Made by a program: the position numbers and the translations under genes
From: Buddleja alternifolia
Lineage: Eukaryota > Streptophyta > Magnoliopsida > Lamiales > Scrophulariaceae
Assembly (NCBI GenBank): GCA_019426215.1
Contig: CM033393.1
Span: 48,176,645 to 48,240,644 of the forward strand
DNA: 64,000 nucleotides
Direction: 5' to 3'
Notes under the pieces: generated by a model
The model's database searches: none
Seen by the model: the letters and a program-made list of their open reading frames with translations, nothing else
Told to the model about the DNA's origin: nothing
Shown: piece by piece, positions 1 through 11,306 of the stretch
Position numbering within the stretch: the stretch's first letter is position 1
Layout: every line of letters starts with the position of its first letter

Positions 1-820
1 TGTGCCTTGATCGCTTCTCTCTATTGTTTCCTCCCTTTATTTGGTGTGACGTTGCCTTAGTTTATTTTCTAGTATTTATTAATTAGTTAATCAACCTTTC
101 TATCGACCGATTTAACTTAGAATTGAGTAATATAGTAGTCTTGATACTTAGATTATAGTTGTCCCTGCGGATACGATAACCCCGGACTTAGAAATCCACT
201 TTACTACTTACGCGACCTAGTTCTCTTGCTAGGATTTTGTCGTGTCCGGTTTGAGCTCATTGACAGTCCTAATGACCAATAGGTACCTTGAATTAATTTG
301 GTGAGATTAATTCATGGTCTAATTAATTATGTGGATAATCAATTAAGCCTTTGGGATTTGAATTATTGCTAGCGTGTTAATGAGCCTAAGGATTCACACA
401 CTTACTTAGTGTAGTATCAATTGGCTCAATTAATTCTTTGTAAATTAATGAAAAGATTAATTAATTAAAAATAATTAATTAAGGAAAAATATCTTAATTA
501 ATTAAAGTCTCTAATTTAATATTGAAATATTATATTAGTTAGTAGAAAGTTAATTAATGGTCTAGTTAATTTAATGAAGATAATATTTAATTAATTGGGT
601 TTAATTAAATATATTAAATTGGGTCAAGTCAAATTATTAAGTCAATGGACAAATTAATAAATGACTTGGGGCCTAAAAGAACAAAGGAGGAAGAAAAACC
701 CACTAGGTCAAGAGATCTAGTGGGAACGCCCGCTTTGGGCATGTATGGGAAAGAATTGTAGCCGGTTTTAATTTTTATAATTTGTTTCCGCTGCGTTCGC
801 ATCCCCGGGGCTATCCTAAC
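1..820. repeat. Possible LTR-retrotransposon relic
   Basis: No gene is visible. The stretch has the texture of plant LTR ends: a 'ccctgcggatacgataac' string near 166-183, a long TTAATTAA-rich tract (300-620) and a 'tttccgctgcgttcgc' string followed by 'cctaac' near 785-820. Such strings are common at the ends of copia or gypsy LTRs. I found no partner LTR, primer site or target duplication in the window, so the assignment is weak. Confidence 0.28.
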
Positions 821-2608
821 ACGTGTACTAAGTGATTCAACTAAAAGATACAAGTATTATTTGTAATGATTAGAATGCATAAGGTCAGGGATAACAATAG
901 GGCGGTATAAAGCGTGTTTGGCAAAACTCTTCTCCTTATCCCCGAATGTTAGCTCTTGAGTAGTGTGGAAATGGGCGAGAACGGGCGGAATCCCCGGCAG
1001 ACCCAGCAGACCACTATGTCCCCCTATTTCGAATCCATATGGAGCGTCTAGTGTCGACAGAGGTTCCTGACCTAACAACAAAGAACAATGATCAACAACA
1101 GTGATTTCGAACATCACTTATGGAAATATAAGAGTAAGGAAACCAGAGAGTATAAATCCTTCTGTAAATCTTTAATTTAGTGTCCATTGAGTGTCTTTTA
1201 GGGACATCTTTCAAGGACGGTTAAATGGTCTTATTTTATTTTAATGGGGACCGGACATGGGAAATAGGGCAGGAAGGATCTTCTTCCTTGTAGCTATTGA
1301 GCTAGAGCTCAACGCCCCACCTTGCCAAGTGTCTGTCAGAGTTGGGTTCAACCTGTTAAACCTATTTGAGTAATGTAAATTCATTAATTCACCCAATGAT
1401 CCGCCCTAACCTGCAATGACCCGACCGAATTTGAACCTAGTGAAGTTTAGATTTGATAAATTCAATTGACCTCTAAAATCTACTATAACAACATACTTAA
1501 ATTTCACATAAGTAATAACCAAATTAAGATCCATATAATCCAAGAATTAATAAACCAACAATATAGACAAATATTATAAAATTTCACACAAACAATAAAC
1601 AAATCATATCCATAAGTCCAAATTTAACACTCACATCATCAATATGTCATTTGGAAGAGAGGGGTTTCTACCGGATGATTTGGACTTTGGTTCTCAATTT
1701 CTAAATTAAAATATCAAGCTATATTGAAAAATAATAAAAAATTATAAATAACATAGGCGGGGCGGGTTATACTAAACCCGCTACTTGCCTCGAACCTGGC
1801 GTGGGTTAGAATCTTTAAACTTCATAACCCACTCCACAACCCATTTGGCGAACCCGAACCCGCCCTAAACGGGGTGGGTTAAGGTCAGATATTCATCTAC
1901 CCCTAAGACTGAAAGACGAACCAAACTACTCGATACTCGACTCGAGCTTGATCGCTAAAAGCTTGTTTAAGCTCGGTTCGTCAACATATCAAACCAATCT
2001 TAAACAACTTTTTGTGTTTGATAGATTTTGAAGCTCGGCTCGATTAGTAAAAATTGATAAAAACATGTACAAATAAGTCAAAATACTCGAGCTCGACTCG
2101 ATTAACAATCAAATAAGCTCAAACACAAATTTTGAAGCTCGATTGTAATTCAAACAAACTTGAACAACAACTCTTTCGGCTCGACTCGACTTATTTACAC
2201 CCCTACCTAACCATTTATGAGATATAAAATATTTTTGTATATTATACAGGTATATTATGAATTTTTATTAAGAGGTAAGCGATGCATTTTTCCATATTAT
2301 AAAAGAAATTCAATGAGAATTTATTTTGAAGTAATTTAAAGAGAGTCCCAAGGCATTCAGTTTTCTGTCTTGTTTATCAGATAAGAGCATTAAATTAAAT
2401 TAAATGAAGAGGTCCAGAAAGAAGATAGCTCTCAATTGGCTAACTGTCATTTTCATGGAATGGTCCCTTTGCTACAGTTGGTACAGTTGAAGGGCTAATT
2501 TAAATTTACACACTTAATTTACATTTACGGCCCTGTAGGCTAAATATTAACCGGGAAGTTGCAGCCTTTCTCCTTATTTAACCGCCGCTTCCTTTCTTGT
2601 TCTTTTCA
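821..2608. other. Intergenic, repeat-like, no supported gene
   Basis: An 86-codon minus-strand open frame (857-1117) lies in a locally GC-richer patch but matches nothing I know and has no convincing splice context. 1740-1910 has repeated gggcgggtt/aacccgccc blocks and ends in 'ctacccctaa'. 1920-2205 has repeated ctcgactcga motifs and ends in 'tacacccctac'. Endings of that type are typical of non-autonomous hAT-like plant elements, but I could not define both ends. Confidence 0.3.
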
Positions 2609-3120
2609 CTTTTATTTACTAGTAATGCTTACTGGAGTGAGTGAGAGGGCGGAAAAAAAAAAAAAAAAATACACACAGATAGTATGCGTATTTATCTTAT
2701 CTAGGTTTCAAGTTTTATATTGAATGTGGTCCTGTGACATGTAAAAATATTCTTGTTTAGATCGTCAAACATAATTCATTGTTTTTGATGGATATGCACC
2801 AGAAATTTACAAATTATCTTCTAGTAAAACGTTGTAAAGCACAAAAGGTTTACGTGGAAATTCTCTCTTTTTTTCTAAATTCATAGAGGTAATTTGCTAG
2901 TATATTTTCAAAAATAAATAAATTTGGTTATGTACAACTTGGGAATGGAGATTATGTGTAATTGCCCCATGTTAGCATATAAATGCTTACACCTCGAAAG
3001 TGAAACTAATTAATCTTAAGATATCTTATTCATTAATCATGTGGGGCTCATGTGCGGAGTCACTCGGTATACATCACAAATTATCTTGAATCAAGGATTT
3101 ACGTTTCATACCAATGCAAT

Positions 3121-3267
3121 GGGAAAACACTTGGGTGCACCCACACACATAAAAAATATAATAAAAAGTTATATAACTTATTATATTATATATAACTTTT
3201 TATTATATTTTTTATGTGTGTGGGTGCACCCAAATGAAACCACACCGAGTGCATCCAAGTATTTTCC
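3121..3267. mobile_element. MITE with a perfect 45-bp hairpin
   Basis: The outer ends are imperfect inverted repeats (GGGAAAACACTTGGGTGCAC against GGAAAATACTTGGATGCAC in reverse). Inside them, 3131-3175 and 3189-3233 are exact reverse complements around a 13-nt loop. The sequence 'atgcaat' stands on both sides as a candidate target duplication. The tandem partner at about 4505 shows the uninterrupted site ('accaatgcagtggtag'), which supports insertion after the duplication. No coding capacity. Confidence 0.8.
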
Positions 3268-3270
3268 ATG

Positions 3271-3400
3271 CAATGATAGTTTAGAGGTAAAAGCTAATGT
3301 TCCCTCACGTCGGGGGTTCAAGTCCCTTAAACTTGAGTATGCTTGAATGACATGCTTGCTTGAATGATAGACCTGATCGTGTATAATAATGATAACACTG
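3271..3400 (+). repeat. tRNA-derived SINE-like segment, copy 1
   Basis: An A-box-like string (TAGTTTAGAGGT, 3277-3288) is followed about 27 bases later by a canonical B box (GGTTCAAGTCC, 3315-3325), the two internal RNA polymerase III promoter elements of tRNA genes and tRNA-derived SINEs. There is no acceptor-stem pairing or anticodon arm, so it is not a functional tRNA. The tail runs into 'gcttgaatgata' repeats. Copy 2 lies at 4508-4640. Confidence 0.5.
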
Positions 3401-3498
3401 AATAACTTCAACTTACACACAGATAGTATGCACATTTAACTTTTATTTACTAATGCCTACTGGAGTGAGTGAGGGCGGCAAAAAAATACACACAGATA

Positions 3499-4046
3499 GG
3501 CCCCTATTGGATGAGATGCTGTTTCCTATTTTTTATTTTCAAGATTATATCTTTAGGGAGTAGAAATATGACGATGAAAGTGTGTATGGATGAGTTATTT
3601 TGATAACAAAAAAGTATAATAATTATGTATGATGTGAATATGTCTTTTCCTTGTAAGAATTTTTTTTTTGCAAGAAATGATATGGATGAGTTTTTGTTCT
3701 ATAAGAAAATCTAGACATATTTTAGTTAAACTCATCAATTAAGACATAAAAAAAAAATGCAAAGTGGATCTTATTTCACATCTTGCTTCATTTTGAATCA
3801 AGATATGTAATTATTTAGTTGCATATGTTAAGATATTGGCGGATACATAAACGTCTTTTAGTTATTGAGTAAACTGTCAAATCATAAATAGTAAATAATT
3901 TCAAAGGAATTTTAGATTTTTTTTATAGAATATTTACTATAGCATTATTTGGAACATTTTTAAGAGATGATAAACAAGTGCATTTTTGATGAAAAAAATT
4001 ATAAAAAATTGGAGAATAGGAAATGAGATTCCATCCAATTGGGGCC
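3499..4046. mobile_element. Inverted-repeat (MITE-like) element in unit 2
   Basis: The left end GGCCCCTATTGGATG and the right end, read in reverse as GGCCCCAATTGGATGG, form terminal inverted repeats. A second matched stretch (tttcctatt / aataggaaa) lies just inside. The interior is AT-rich and non-coding. Unit 1 of the tandem duplication lacks it, so it is a secondary insertion. TIR sequences of this style occur in PIF/Harbinger- and hAT-like MITEs. The target duplication is unclear. Confidence 0.7.
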
Positions 4047-4507
4047 CCATATTTATCTTTTTGTAGGTTTCAACTTTCAAATTTTATATTGAACGTGGTC
4101 CCGTGACATGTAAAAATATTCTTGTGTATATTGTCAAATATAATTAATTAATTTTTTATGAAAATATGCACGGGAAACTTACAAATTATTTATCTTCTAG
4201 TAAATGTTGTAAAGCACAAAAGATTTACACAGAAATTCTCTCATTTTTTCTAAATTCATAGAGGTAATTTGCTAGTATATTTTCAAAAGAAATTTCAAAA
4301 AGAAATTCGTTATATATGTACAACTTTTGAATGCAGATTATGTGTAATTACTTCCATGTTAGCATATAAATGCTTACATTATGTGGGTCGAAAGTGAAAC
4401 TCGTTAATCTTGAGATATCTTGTTCATTAATTATGTGTGGAGCTAGACTCACTTTGCCATATACATCACAAATTATCTTGAATCAAGGATTTTACATTTT
4501 ATACCAA

Positions 4508-4640
4508 TGCAGTGGTAGTTTAGTGGTAAAAACTAATGTTCCCTCGTGGTCAGGGGTTCAAGTCCCTTAAACATGAATATGCTTGAATGATAGGCTTGTT
4601 TGAATGGTAGATCCGATCGTGTATAATATAATATATTAAT
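4508..4640 (+). repeat. tRNA-derived SINE-like segment, copy 2
   Basis: A box TAGTTTAGTGG (4516-4526) and B box GGTTCAAGTCC (4555-4565) match the polymerase III consensus better than copy 1 does. Downstream, 'gcttgaatgatag' and 'gatccgatcgtgtataat' match the tail of copy 1. Both copies may simply have been carried by the tandem duplication. Confidence 0.5.
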
Positions 4641-4675
4641 GTATAACAATAATAACACTGAATAAATTTAAATTA

Positions 4676-6189
4676 TCACGAACTTTATTGAAATTGAGGT
4701 GATGAGCTCGCTCATTAAACATTAGCTACGATACTAAGTTGGGACATTCTCAACGTGCAAAACATTTATGATTGCTTATTCTTATAAAAGAAAAAGATTG
4801 TACTTAATCACCATGAATTTTGTAGAAAGGTTACCATTTCTTGTCCAATTGTTTTCTTCAAGCATCAATTATTTTATGTATAACCAATTTATGCTTAAAT
4901 TTTTCATATTATATGATATACACACACAATTAAATCATTATTTTCGAGTTTCAACTTGTGCACTTAAATTCTAGATTTGCACATGGATCTTGCCGTCCTC
5001 CCATTTGGTTTGAAATGATGAAAAGCATGACAGAAAACAATTGATCATGAAGAGTCACTCACAAAATGAGCTATTGTTAAGTTTTATGTGGATGTAGCTT
5101 GATGGGACATCTAAATCCCACCATCTTAATACATGTGACAGACAATTAGACATTGACTCCATGTAAAATATCCTATCTTACGTCCCTTTTACGTACTTTA
5201 TAAGGCATAACAATTAGCACAAAATTGTACTTCAAATTAATCTTCACTCTATTCAAACCAATCACATAATAAGTAGATTGTAATTGTAAGGTAATTCTTG
5301 TACATTAGACAATGTTACCATCTGATTAATTGGACCCAAGGCTGACGAGAGTGATCACTGAACAACTCTTATGATGTGTGTTCGATGTATTGTTATTGAA
5401 TGTCTAGCTCAGGATATAGCTACTATTTAGGCAAGATCCTTACAAACACCACTAAAATGTTAATCGAATTGAAATTTTTCCTAATATCACAAGTATGTTC
5501 AAAATCAATATTCTCTTTATAGAAAACAACATGTAGACCAGTTTAACCATTGTTGCCGTCGATAGGACAATAATTTCCTAACTAACATGATACTCAAAAA
5601 CCTAGAATATTGCTTTTAGCAATTACACTCGTTGAAAGTAAAATTTCGTTCTATGTTCCTTTTTCATTACAAAGTTGAAAATCTAGTATACATGAGCATT
5701 GCTCATATATATTATACCAACATAAAAATAAAACAATTCATGATCATAAACATTAGATAAAATCATTATATATTAGCAAGTGGCACATTCCCCCAAGAAA
5801 CAATGTTAAATAAGTGAATATATTGAGGAAAGGGGGCAAATGGAGAGAAAAAAGAAGAAAAAAGAAACAGCATTGAACATATTGCTGGAAGATGCAGTGA
5901 GGAGAGGGGGAAGTTGCTAGTGGCAAATGGAATTTATGCATTAATCGCTGTACCTCTATCTTATGCCCCAACTTTGTGTTATGCCTTTTCTATATATATA
6001 CATGAAATTCATTTTTAATTAATGAAGTGACCTGGAAATATTTTTATAAGGATTTTTATTTATTTGGGTTTCAAATCTCAATGATAAGAGCGATGCCAAA
6101 TCATTTTTCTAGGGAAACATATATTACATATTTACATCATTAAATATATCAAAGTATCAACAATTAATTAAATAGCACCAATTAATAAT
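4676..6189. other. Intergenic AT-rich DNA, nothing recognised
   Basis: Only short open frames occur on either strand and none has family resemblance. No splice structure, RNA gene or obvious terminal repeats were seen. Confidence 0.55.
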
Positions 6190-6633
6190 CGCTACAAAAA
6201 AAAGTGATATTTGTGACAAAATTTGAAGTGACAATATTAAAATTGTCACTAAATATACACAATAAGTGACAACAATTTTTGCTTTGTCAGAATAAGAATT
6301 TTAATGACAAGTTTTTTTTTTTTTTTTTAAATTGTCACTATTGAAAATTTGTAACACACGTATAGTGACAACTTAGTGATAACACAAATAGAGTGACAAT
6401 TAGAATTGTTGTCACTAAATTGTCACAAAAAGTGTGTCACTAATTGTCAATAGTGACAACAATTTCCTTGCCACTAATTATCAAGAGTGACAATTTTTAT
6501 ACAAATCTTGTCACTATTAAACATGATAAACCTATTTTAGTGACAAAACAAAAATTATTGTCATTAAAAATTTATAATTAGTGATAACTTTGGCATCGTC
6601 AATTTGTCACCAGTGTTATATTTTTTTGTAGTG
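6190..6633. mobile_element. CACTA-type MITE
   Basis: The ends are CGCTACAAAAAAAAGTG on the left and, in reverse, CACTACAAAAAAATAT. An exact 3-bp target duplication AAT stands at 6187-6189 and 6634-6636. CACTA-superfamily elements have CACTA-starting ends and 3-bp duplications, so this 444-bp element is probably a non-autonomous derivative. The interior is an array of 'agtgacaa' / 'ttgtcact' motifs in both orientations, giving high self-complementarity. No coding capacity. Confidence 0.82.
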
Positions 6634-7289
6634 AATTCTCCAATTAAATTTGAAGGTGCTCTATGAAAATGTAGGCTAATACTTACATTTTTAGTGATAT
6701 TTTGAACCAAAAACTTCTGAATTGTAGAGTTCTGAAATCTCTGTTTAATTTATCGATGGTGCAAAAGTACAACTTCGCAAATCTAGAGAGAATTATTAGT
6801 TTTTTCAGAAATATATACAATATTGAATTAAAAGAGTATAGTTAATTCGAATGTTTTGTTTGGTTGTTTTTGCTTGAATATACGATATATTATATATATT
6901 GTATATTTAAATAACATTTTTGTCCGAATAATTCAAAATAATTGATGACAAATAATAAGATAATAAAGATAAAGGTCTTTAAGCGGGACAAACGTACATG
7001 ACGATTCTAAGGTCCAATTATGGAGTTTAAGGCGGGACAAGCACTTTTAGATACAATAAGATGATGATAACTAATTGATTGACTTATTTTAGGATTAAAA
7101 GTTTGTTAATAATGGGACGTAAAGTAGTAACTAGTATCCCAAGAATGTGTCGACTCAGCAAAATCTGTTTTCTTTTTACGACTTTCTTAATACTCTCAAA
7201 TGAGATACTTTCCAGTTCAATTGTTAGAATTATTTATTTATTGTGAGCACATAAAAAAAATAAAGATTACTAATTAATCGATGGGGGAT
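6634..7289. other. Intergenic DNA, nothing recognised
   Basis: AT-rich sequence without supported open frames or repeats of known type. Confidence 0.5.
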
Positions 7290-7556
7290 AACATTCTATT
7301 CACATAACAGTGACAACATAGTAAAAACACAAATAGATTGACGACTATATTTACTGTCAATAATTGTCAATAGTGACAATAATTTCCTTGTCACTGTATT
7401 ATCAAGAGTGACAACTTGTATATAATTCTTTTCACTATTAAACTTGTGAAAACTATATTTGTGACAAAATAGATATTCTTGTCACTTAATATTTATAATC
7501 AGTGACGATTTTGACATTGTCATTAATGTTTTAATTTTTTAGTGTCTCCACACTAG
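7290..7556. mobile_element. Truncated relative of the 6190-6633 CACTA-type MITE
   Basis: It shares long motifs with the element 0.7 kb upstream ('gtcaatagtgacaa', 'aatttccttgtcact', 'atcaagagtgacaa') in the same order and ends in 'ttttttagtg'. The left terminus is missing. It is probably an older, decayed copy. Confidence 0.65.
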
Positions 7557-7682
7557 CGACTATACAAAATGTGAAATGAACTGAAAATAATCATGTAACC
7601 TTATTTTTCCAAAATCTATAATTACTACAAAGAAGAAAAGGATATGAAAACAAAAACATTCATGAACATACTTTTGAAGATT

Positions 7683-7923
7683 CAGATTATCAAGAAGAAG
7701 AAGGTATAAAAGCATGTCCCAAATAGTGTGTTCTTCCAACCAACATATTGCAAAAGAATCTTAGCTTTAGTTTGGCTCCACTTCACAAACTCAATAACCA
7801 AAAATTGCACCCCACCCCATGTGTTACTAAGGTCCCCCATTTTTTCAGTCTTTGTTTGTTTGATGGCCCCTTCCAATTGCTTTGTCTTTGCCATTGTTTC
7901 TTCCAATTCACCTATGGATAGTA
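7683..7923 (-). pseudogene. Exon-like open frame, unrecognised
   Basis: On the minus strand a good acceptor (CTCTCATTGCAG, ending at 7924) opens a continuous frame of about 79 codons ending in TGA near 7683. It reads LSIGELEETMAKTKQLEGAI, a charged stretch, then WGGVQFLVIEFVKWSQTKAK, and ends in a hydrophobic tail. The charged N-terminal half could form a helix. I found no partner exon, promoter or family match. It may be the last exon of a decayed gene or chance, and I assign no function. Confidence 0.22.
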
Positions 7924-8366
7924 CTGCAATGAGAGCATCTTGATAGAGACCTAAATTTTCTATGAGGATATTTTGGTATGTTTATATTATATGGTGTAGC
8001 TCTAAACATCAACTACAAAAAAAAATCGACATGGTTAATTTATAGTCGATAATTCAAAAATCATCAAGATCGAGTATCTAATATTCAGTAAACATGAACA
8101 ATTATTCGGAAATCCATGTACCAATCTTATGTGTGCTTTATCATTTGTCCCATATTTTCATTTTTCTTGTATAATTCATCTCAAATATTTATATTACAAG
8201 ACATCATTTACATGAACAAAAGGCAAGAATATAAGAGTAAGATTGAATTTCGATGCAACCTGATATACCCAGCGAGTTTGGGGTCAGAAAAAGTATATTG
8301 AATATGGCTGGTATATAAAAACTAGAAGCCCCTCTAAGATGCAACAATGTGGTATTTATAAATTTA

Positions 8367-8702
8367 GAATTACATCATATTGTCATATGTTTTACACATG
8401 TGGTCATCCTGGAATACCATGTGCGTTATTGAGATTGAGAATAACATGCCTTTGGTTTGATCAGTTCAACCCATTTACATGAGATCAGGATTGAATCCTT
8501 TTCGTGAGCCAATCTAGTTCAACCCTAAATCCTGGAATTACATCATATTGTCATATGTTTTACACATGTGGTCATCCTGGAATACCATGTGCGTTATTGA
8601 GATTGAGAATAACATGCCTCTGGTTTGATCAGTTCAACCCATTTACATGAGATCATGATTGAATCCTTTCCGTGAGCCAATTTAGTTCGGTCCATCCAAC
8701 TT
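8367..8702. repeat. 168-bp tandem duplication
   Basis: Two nearly identical 168-bp units start at 8367 and 8535 with 'gaattacatcatattgtc' and run through 'gagccaatctagttc'. Only a few substitutions separate them, so the duplication is recent. No coding content. Confidence 0.85.
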
Positions 8703-8703
8703 T

Positions 8704-8765
8704 TGATCTGACCCGATCTAACGGCAATTAGACATTTAGTAATATTGGATATGGGGGTATTTAAG

Positions 8766-8804
<39 letters not shown>

Positions 8805-9898
8805 CACCTCTATTAATTTTTTCCCTATTGAACTTCACAACTAGTCCACATATATATGTCAAAAAAGAAGGTGCCATCACCATGTGATCCGGTGAGTGCT
8901 TGGCCACATTGAGTATGAAATAGCCCCGCCCGTGGGCCTTCGGATCTCGTGTTGGTTTATTATGTCATATATATAAACTTAACCAATGGACAAATTTTTT
9001 TGCATGACATCAACTGCATGTTACCCCCTCGTGGGATCACAATAATCGTACTTGGTACGATAAATGGAAATGGGAAATTGACTACCCCCCCCCCCCCCCC
9101 CCACTACGATATATATTCATCCCTAACCCTTCATTTTTTTCAATTTCTAAATTTCTAATAATTTTATGCGTATTTGAAAAGACATAAAGAAAGAAGTCGA
9201 AGAATAGTTCCACTTTATCTATTCATTTATGAAATTAGGTGAGTGATGATCATTTTTAGCTATGCATGATTCTCTTTAGTGAATTTATATTTAATAAAAT
9301 TCCCATTTCTAACAAAAATATTTTTTTGGGGTTTTTTTTTTTTTGTTTGGTTGGAGTTTGGCTTTGAAATTTGAGATAGAAATTAATGTATGTATCTTTT
9401 ATAGAGAAGCAAGCATGAAAGCTCTCTTACACGCACATTTATTTGTCTTATCTCTCAGACTTCATCTGACAATCTTTTATGGCGTCCGATAAAGTAGGGG
9501 ACCTAAAAATGAAAATGATTTTCCCATAATTATACATATATATTGGTATATATCTATATAAAAAAACAATTTAGGGCTTTTGTTGTTTAGATATGAGCCA
9601 GCTATATATTCTCCATGTTATATGGTTCATAGCTTTGCATATATAATCCATAATGGAGCTCATACAGCCTGTAGTAATCACAAGATGATCTTTCAGAAAA
9701 AAAGGGGAGAAAAAAAGATGTGTACGTAAGGTAATTAATCAAATTGTCTTCAAAATTTTGTGGACATAAAGCCACGGTAGATTATTTAAGAATTGTGAGA
9801 ATATCGCAAGAGTGATTGTTAAAATGCTCTGGAACTTCAAGTATAATTACACTCATCACGTATGATATATCTTATTAAGATTCACTACATGAATAATC
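8704..9898. other. Intergenic DNA with simple repeats
   Basis: Contains an AT-dinucleotide run (about 8769-8801) and an uninterrupted run of 18 C (9085-9102), which is likely to be length-variable. A 40-bp string at 8856-8895 ('aaaaaagaaggtg', 'atcaccatgtgatccggtga') recurs at 48066-48104. No gene was recognised. Confidence 0.6.
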
Positions 9899-11306
9899 GG
9901 AGAAATTAAAAATCATTTTTATTCATCAGGTTATCGAGTTGTAGCAAAATCGTCCCTCAAAATTTAAAAATTCTCAATGTCATGCTTCCGATCATATATT
10001 GATTTTGATTTTTAACAGAGAAGTGACATTTTAGTACTTCACTCTTATTAGGTATTAGAAAAACTCATTTCAACCATTAAGTTTGGCTTTAGTACCAAAA
10101 GTGTCCTTAAGGTTTTAAAATTATGTTGATTTCATATTTCAAACACCATTTGGAGTTCAATTTTAACAATAAGTAAATTTTCATGATTTGGCTTATTAAA
10201 ACAAATGACCAGAACTATGATAAGAATAATTCTCTTTCTTTTAATTACCACATTGTACCTTATTCAAAATCTTTGCATCTATACACTTTTTTCTACTATT
10301 TATTATTAACTATAAACAATTTTCAGTTCAACTTCTATTTCATTTTTATATTCTTCACTCATATGTAAACCCTCTTGAAGCATTTCTATATTTATTATTT
10401 TTTGCGACAAATTAGATTCTGTTTCTTTTTCCTTATTGGATAATCCAGTTCGATGATGTCAAAATAAGTTTTTTGTACATGTAAACTAAAGAAATTAAGA
10501 ATCCCGTAAATCTTGCATCAAAAAGATCCTGCTTTATAAATACATAATTAATACTTTTTTATATAGCTGCAACTTTTCGATACATATGACTTTTATTTAT
10601 TGAATTACATTATAATGTCATTTGAGATATTTTGACCTAGTATATATATAAATTTTTTGTGCATATTTAGTTCCATTGAGTGGTACCCTCAAAGAAAAAG
10701 GAGTTGGTGTGTGTCACTATATTATAGGTTGCTTTTGCATATTAAATTTATGTGCAAATATAATAGGAATACATAAGAAAACAAATTAAGATGATAAATA
10801 TTATATTATTACTCAAATAATAAACTTTAACGATGATCTTTCATCAATGAATTCATGAGAATTTTAAAAATAACGAAGTCTGAAATTTAATAATATTTCT
10901 TCTATATTGATTAAAACAGAATAAAAAAATATTATTGTTAATATTTGGCCGTGAAAATACTATGTGAAACATGATAAATGACTTAGATATATCTGTCGTA
11001 AGTGTGAAATAATATATAGACATATACAACACATATATTATTATAAAATTATCATGCATGCTATTAAATAATTAGAAGTTATTATAATAAGGACTAAATC
11101 AAAAGTAATTATAAAATTAGGGATGAATTTGAAGTTTTGGTAATGTATACCCACATAATACAAGGTCATTTCAGTAATTTACCAATAATTCACCTTTTTG
11201 ACTTGTTGAAGTTTGATTCTGGTTAGAAGGATGAAATTGAGAATTTCTAAAACTTGAGGATGTCACTACTCAAAAACTTCAGGGATGAAAATGAATTTTT
11301 TTTTCC
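9899..11306. mobile_element. Old foldback (Mutator-like?) element
   Basis: The left end (9899 to about 9985) and right end (about 11225-11306) are degenerate reverse complements sharing 'aaattctcaat', 'gtccctcaaaa' / 'catcctcaag' and 'attcatc' motifs in matching order. The flanks are TGAATAATC and TAAATAATT (7 of 9 identical), consistent with an old 9-bp Mutator-type target duplication. The interior is AT-rich and non-coding. Confidence 0.4.

Larger units (their letters stand above)
2609..3439. repeat. Tandem segmental duplication, unit 1
   Basis: This unit is repeated directly after itself (3440 to about 4675). Both units start at a 'ttttatttact' string, then 'actggagtgagtgag', the run 'acatgtaaaaatattcttgt', 'gaggtaatttgctagtatat' and a tRNA-like segment. 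Unit 1 carries an extra hairpin transposon (3121-3267) that unit 2 lacks. Confidence 0.8.
3440..4675. repeat. Tandem segmental duplication, unit 2
   Basis: Second copy of the 2609-3439 unit. It is interrupted by a 0.55-kb inverted-repeat element at 3499-4046, and similarity to unit 1 resumes at the 'atatttatctt' string just after that element. It retains the tRNA-like segment but has no counterpart of the 3121-3267 hairpin. Confidence 0.78.

Noticed and set aside
857..1117. 86-codon minus-strand frame in a GC-richer patch, considered as an organelle insertion or gene
   Set aside because: It matches no plastid or mitochondrial gene I know, has no splice partners, and the surroundings look like transposon DNA.
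3271..4640. Polymerase III A and B boxes, considered as tRNA genes
   Set aside because: No cloverleaf, acceptor stem or anticodon loop can be formed; the context is a SINE-like repeat.
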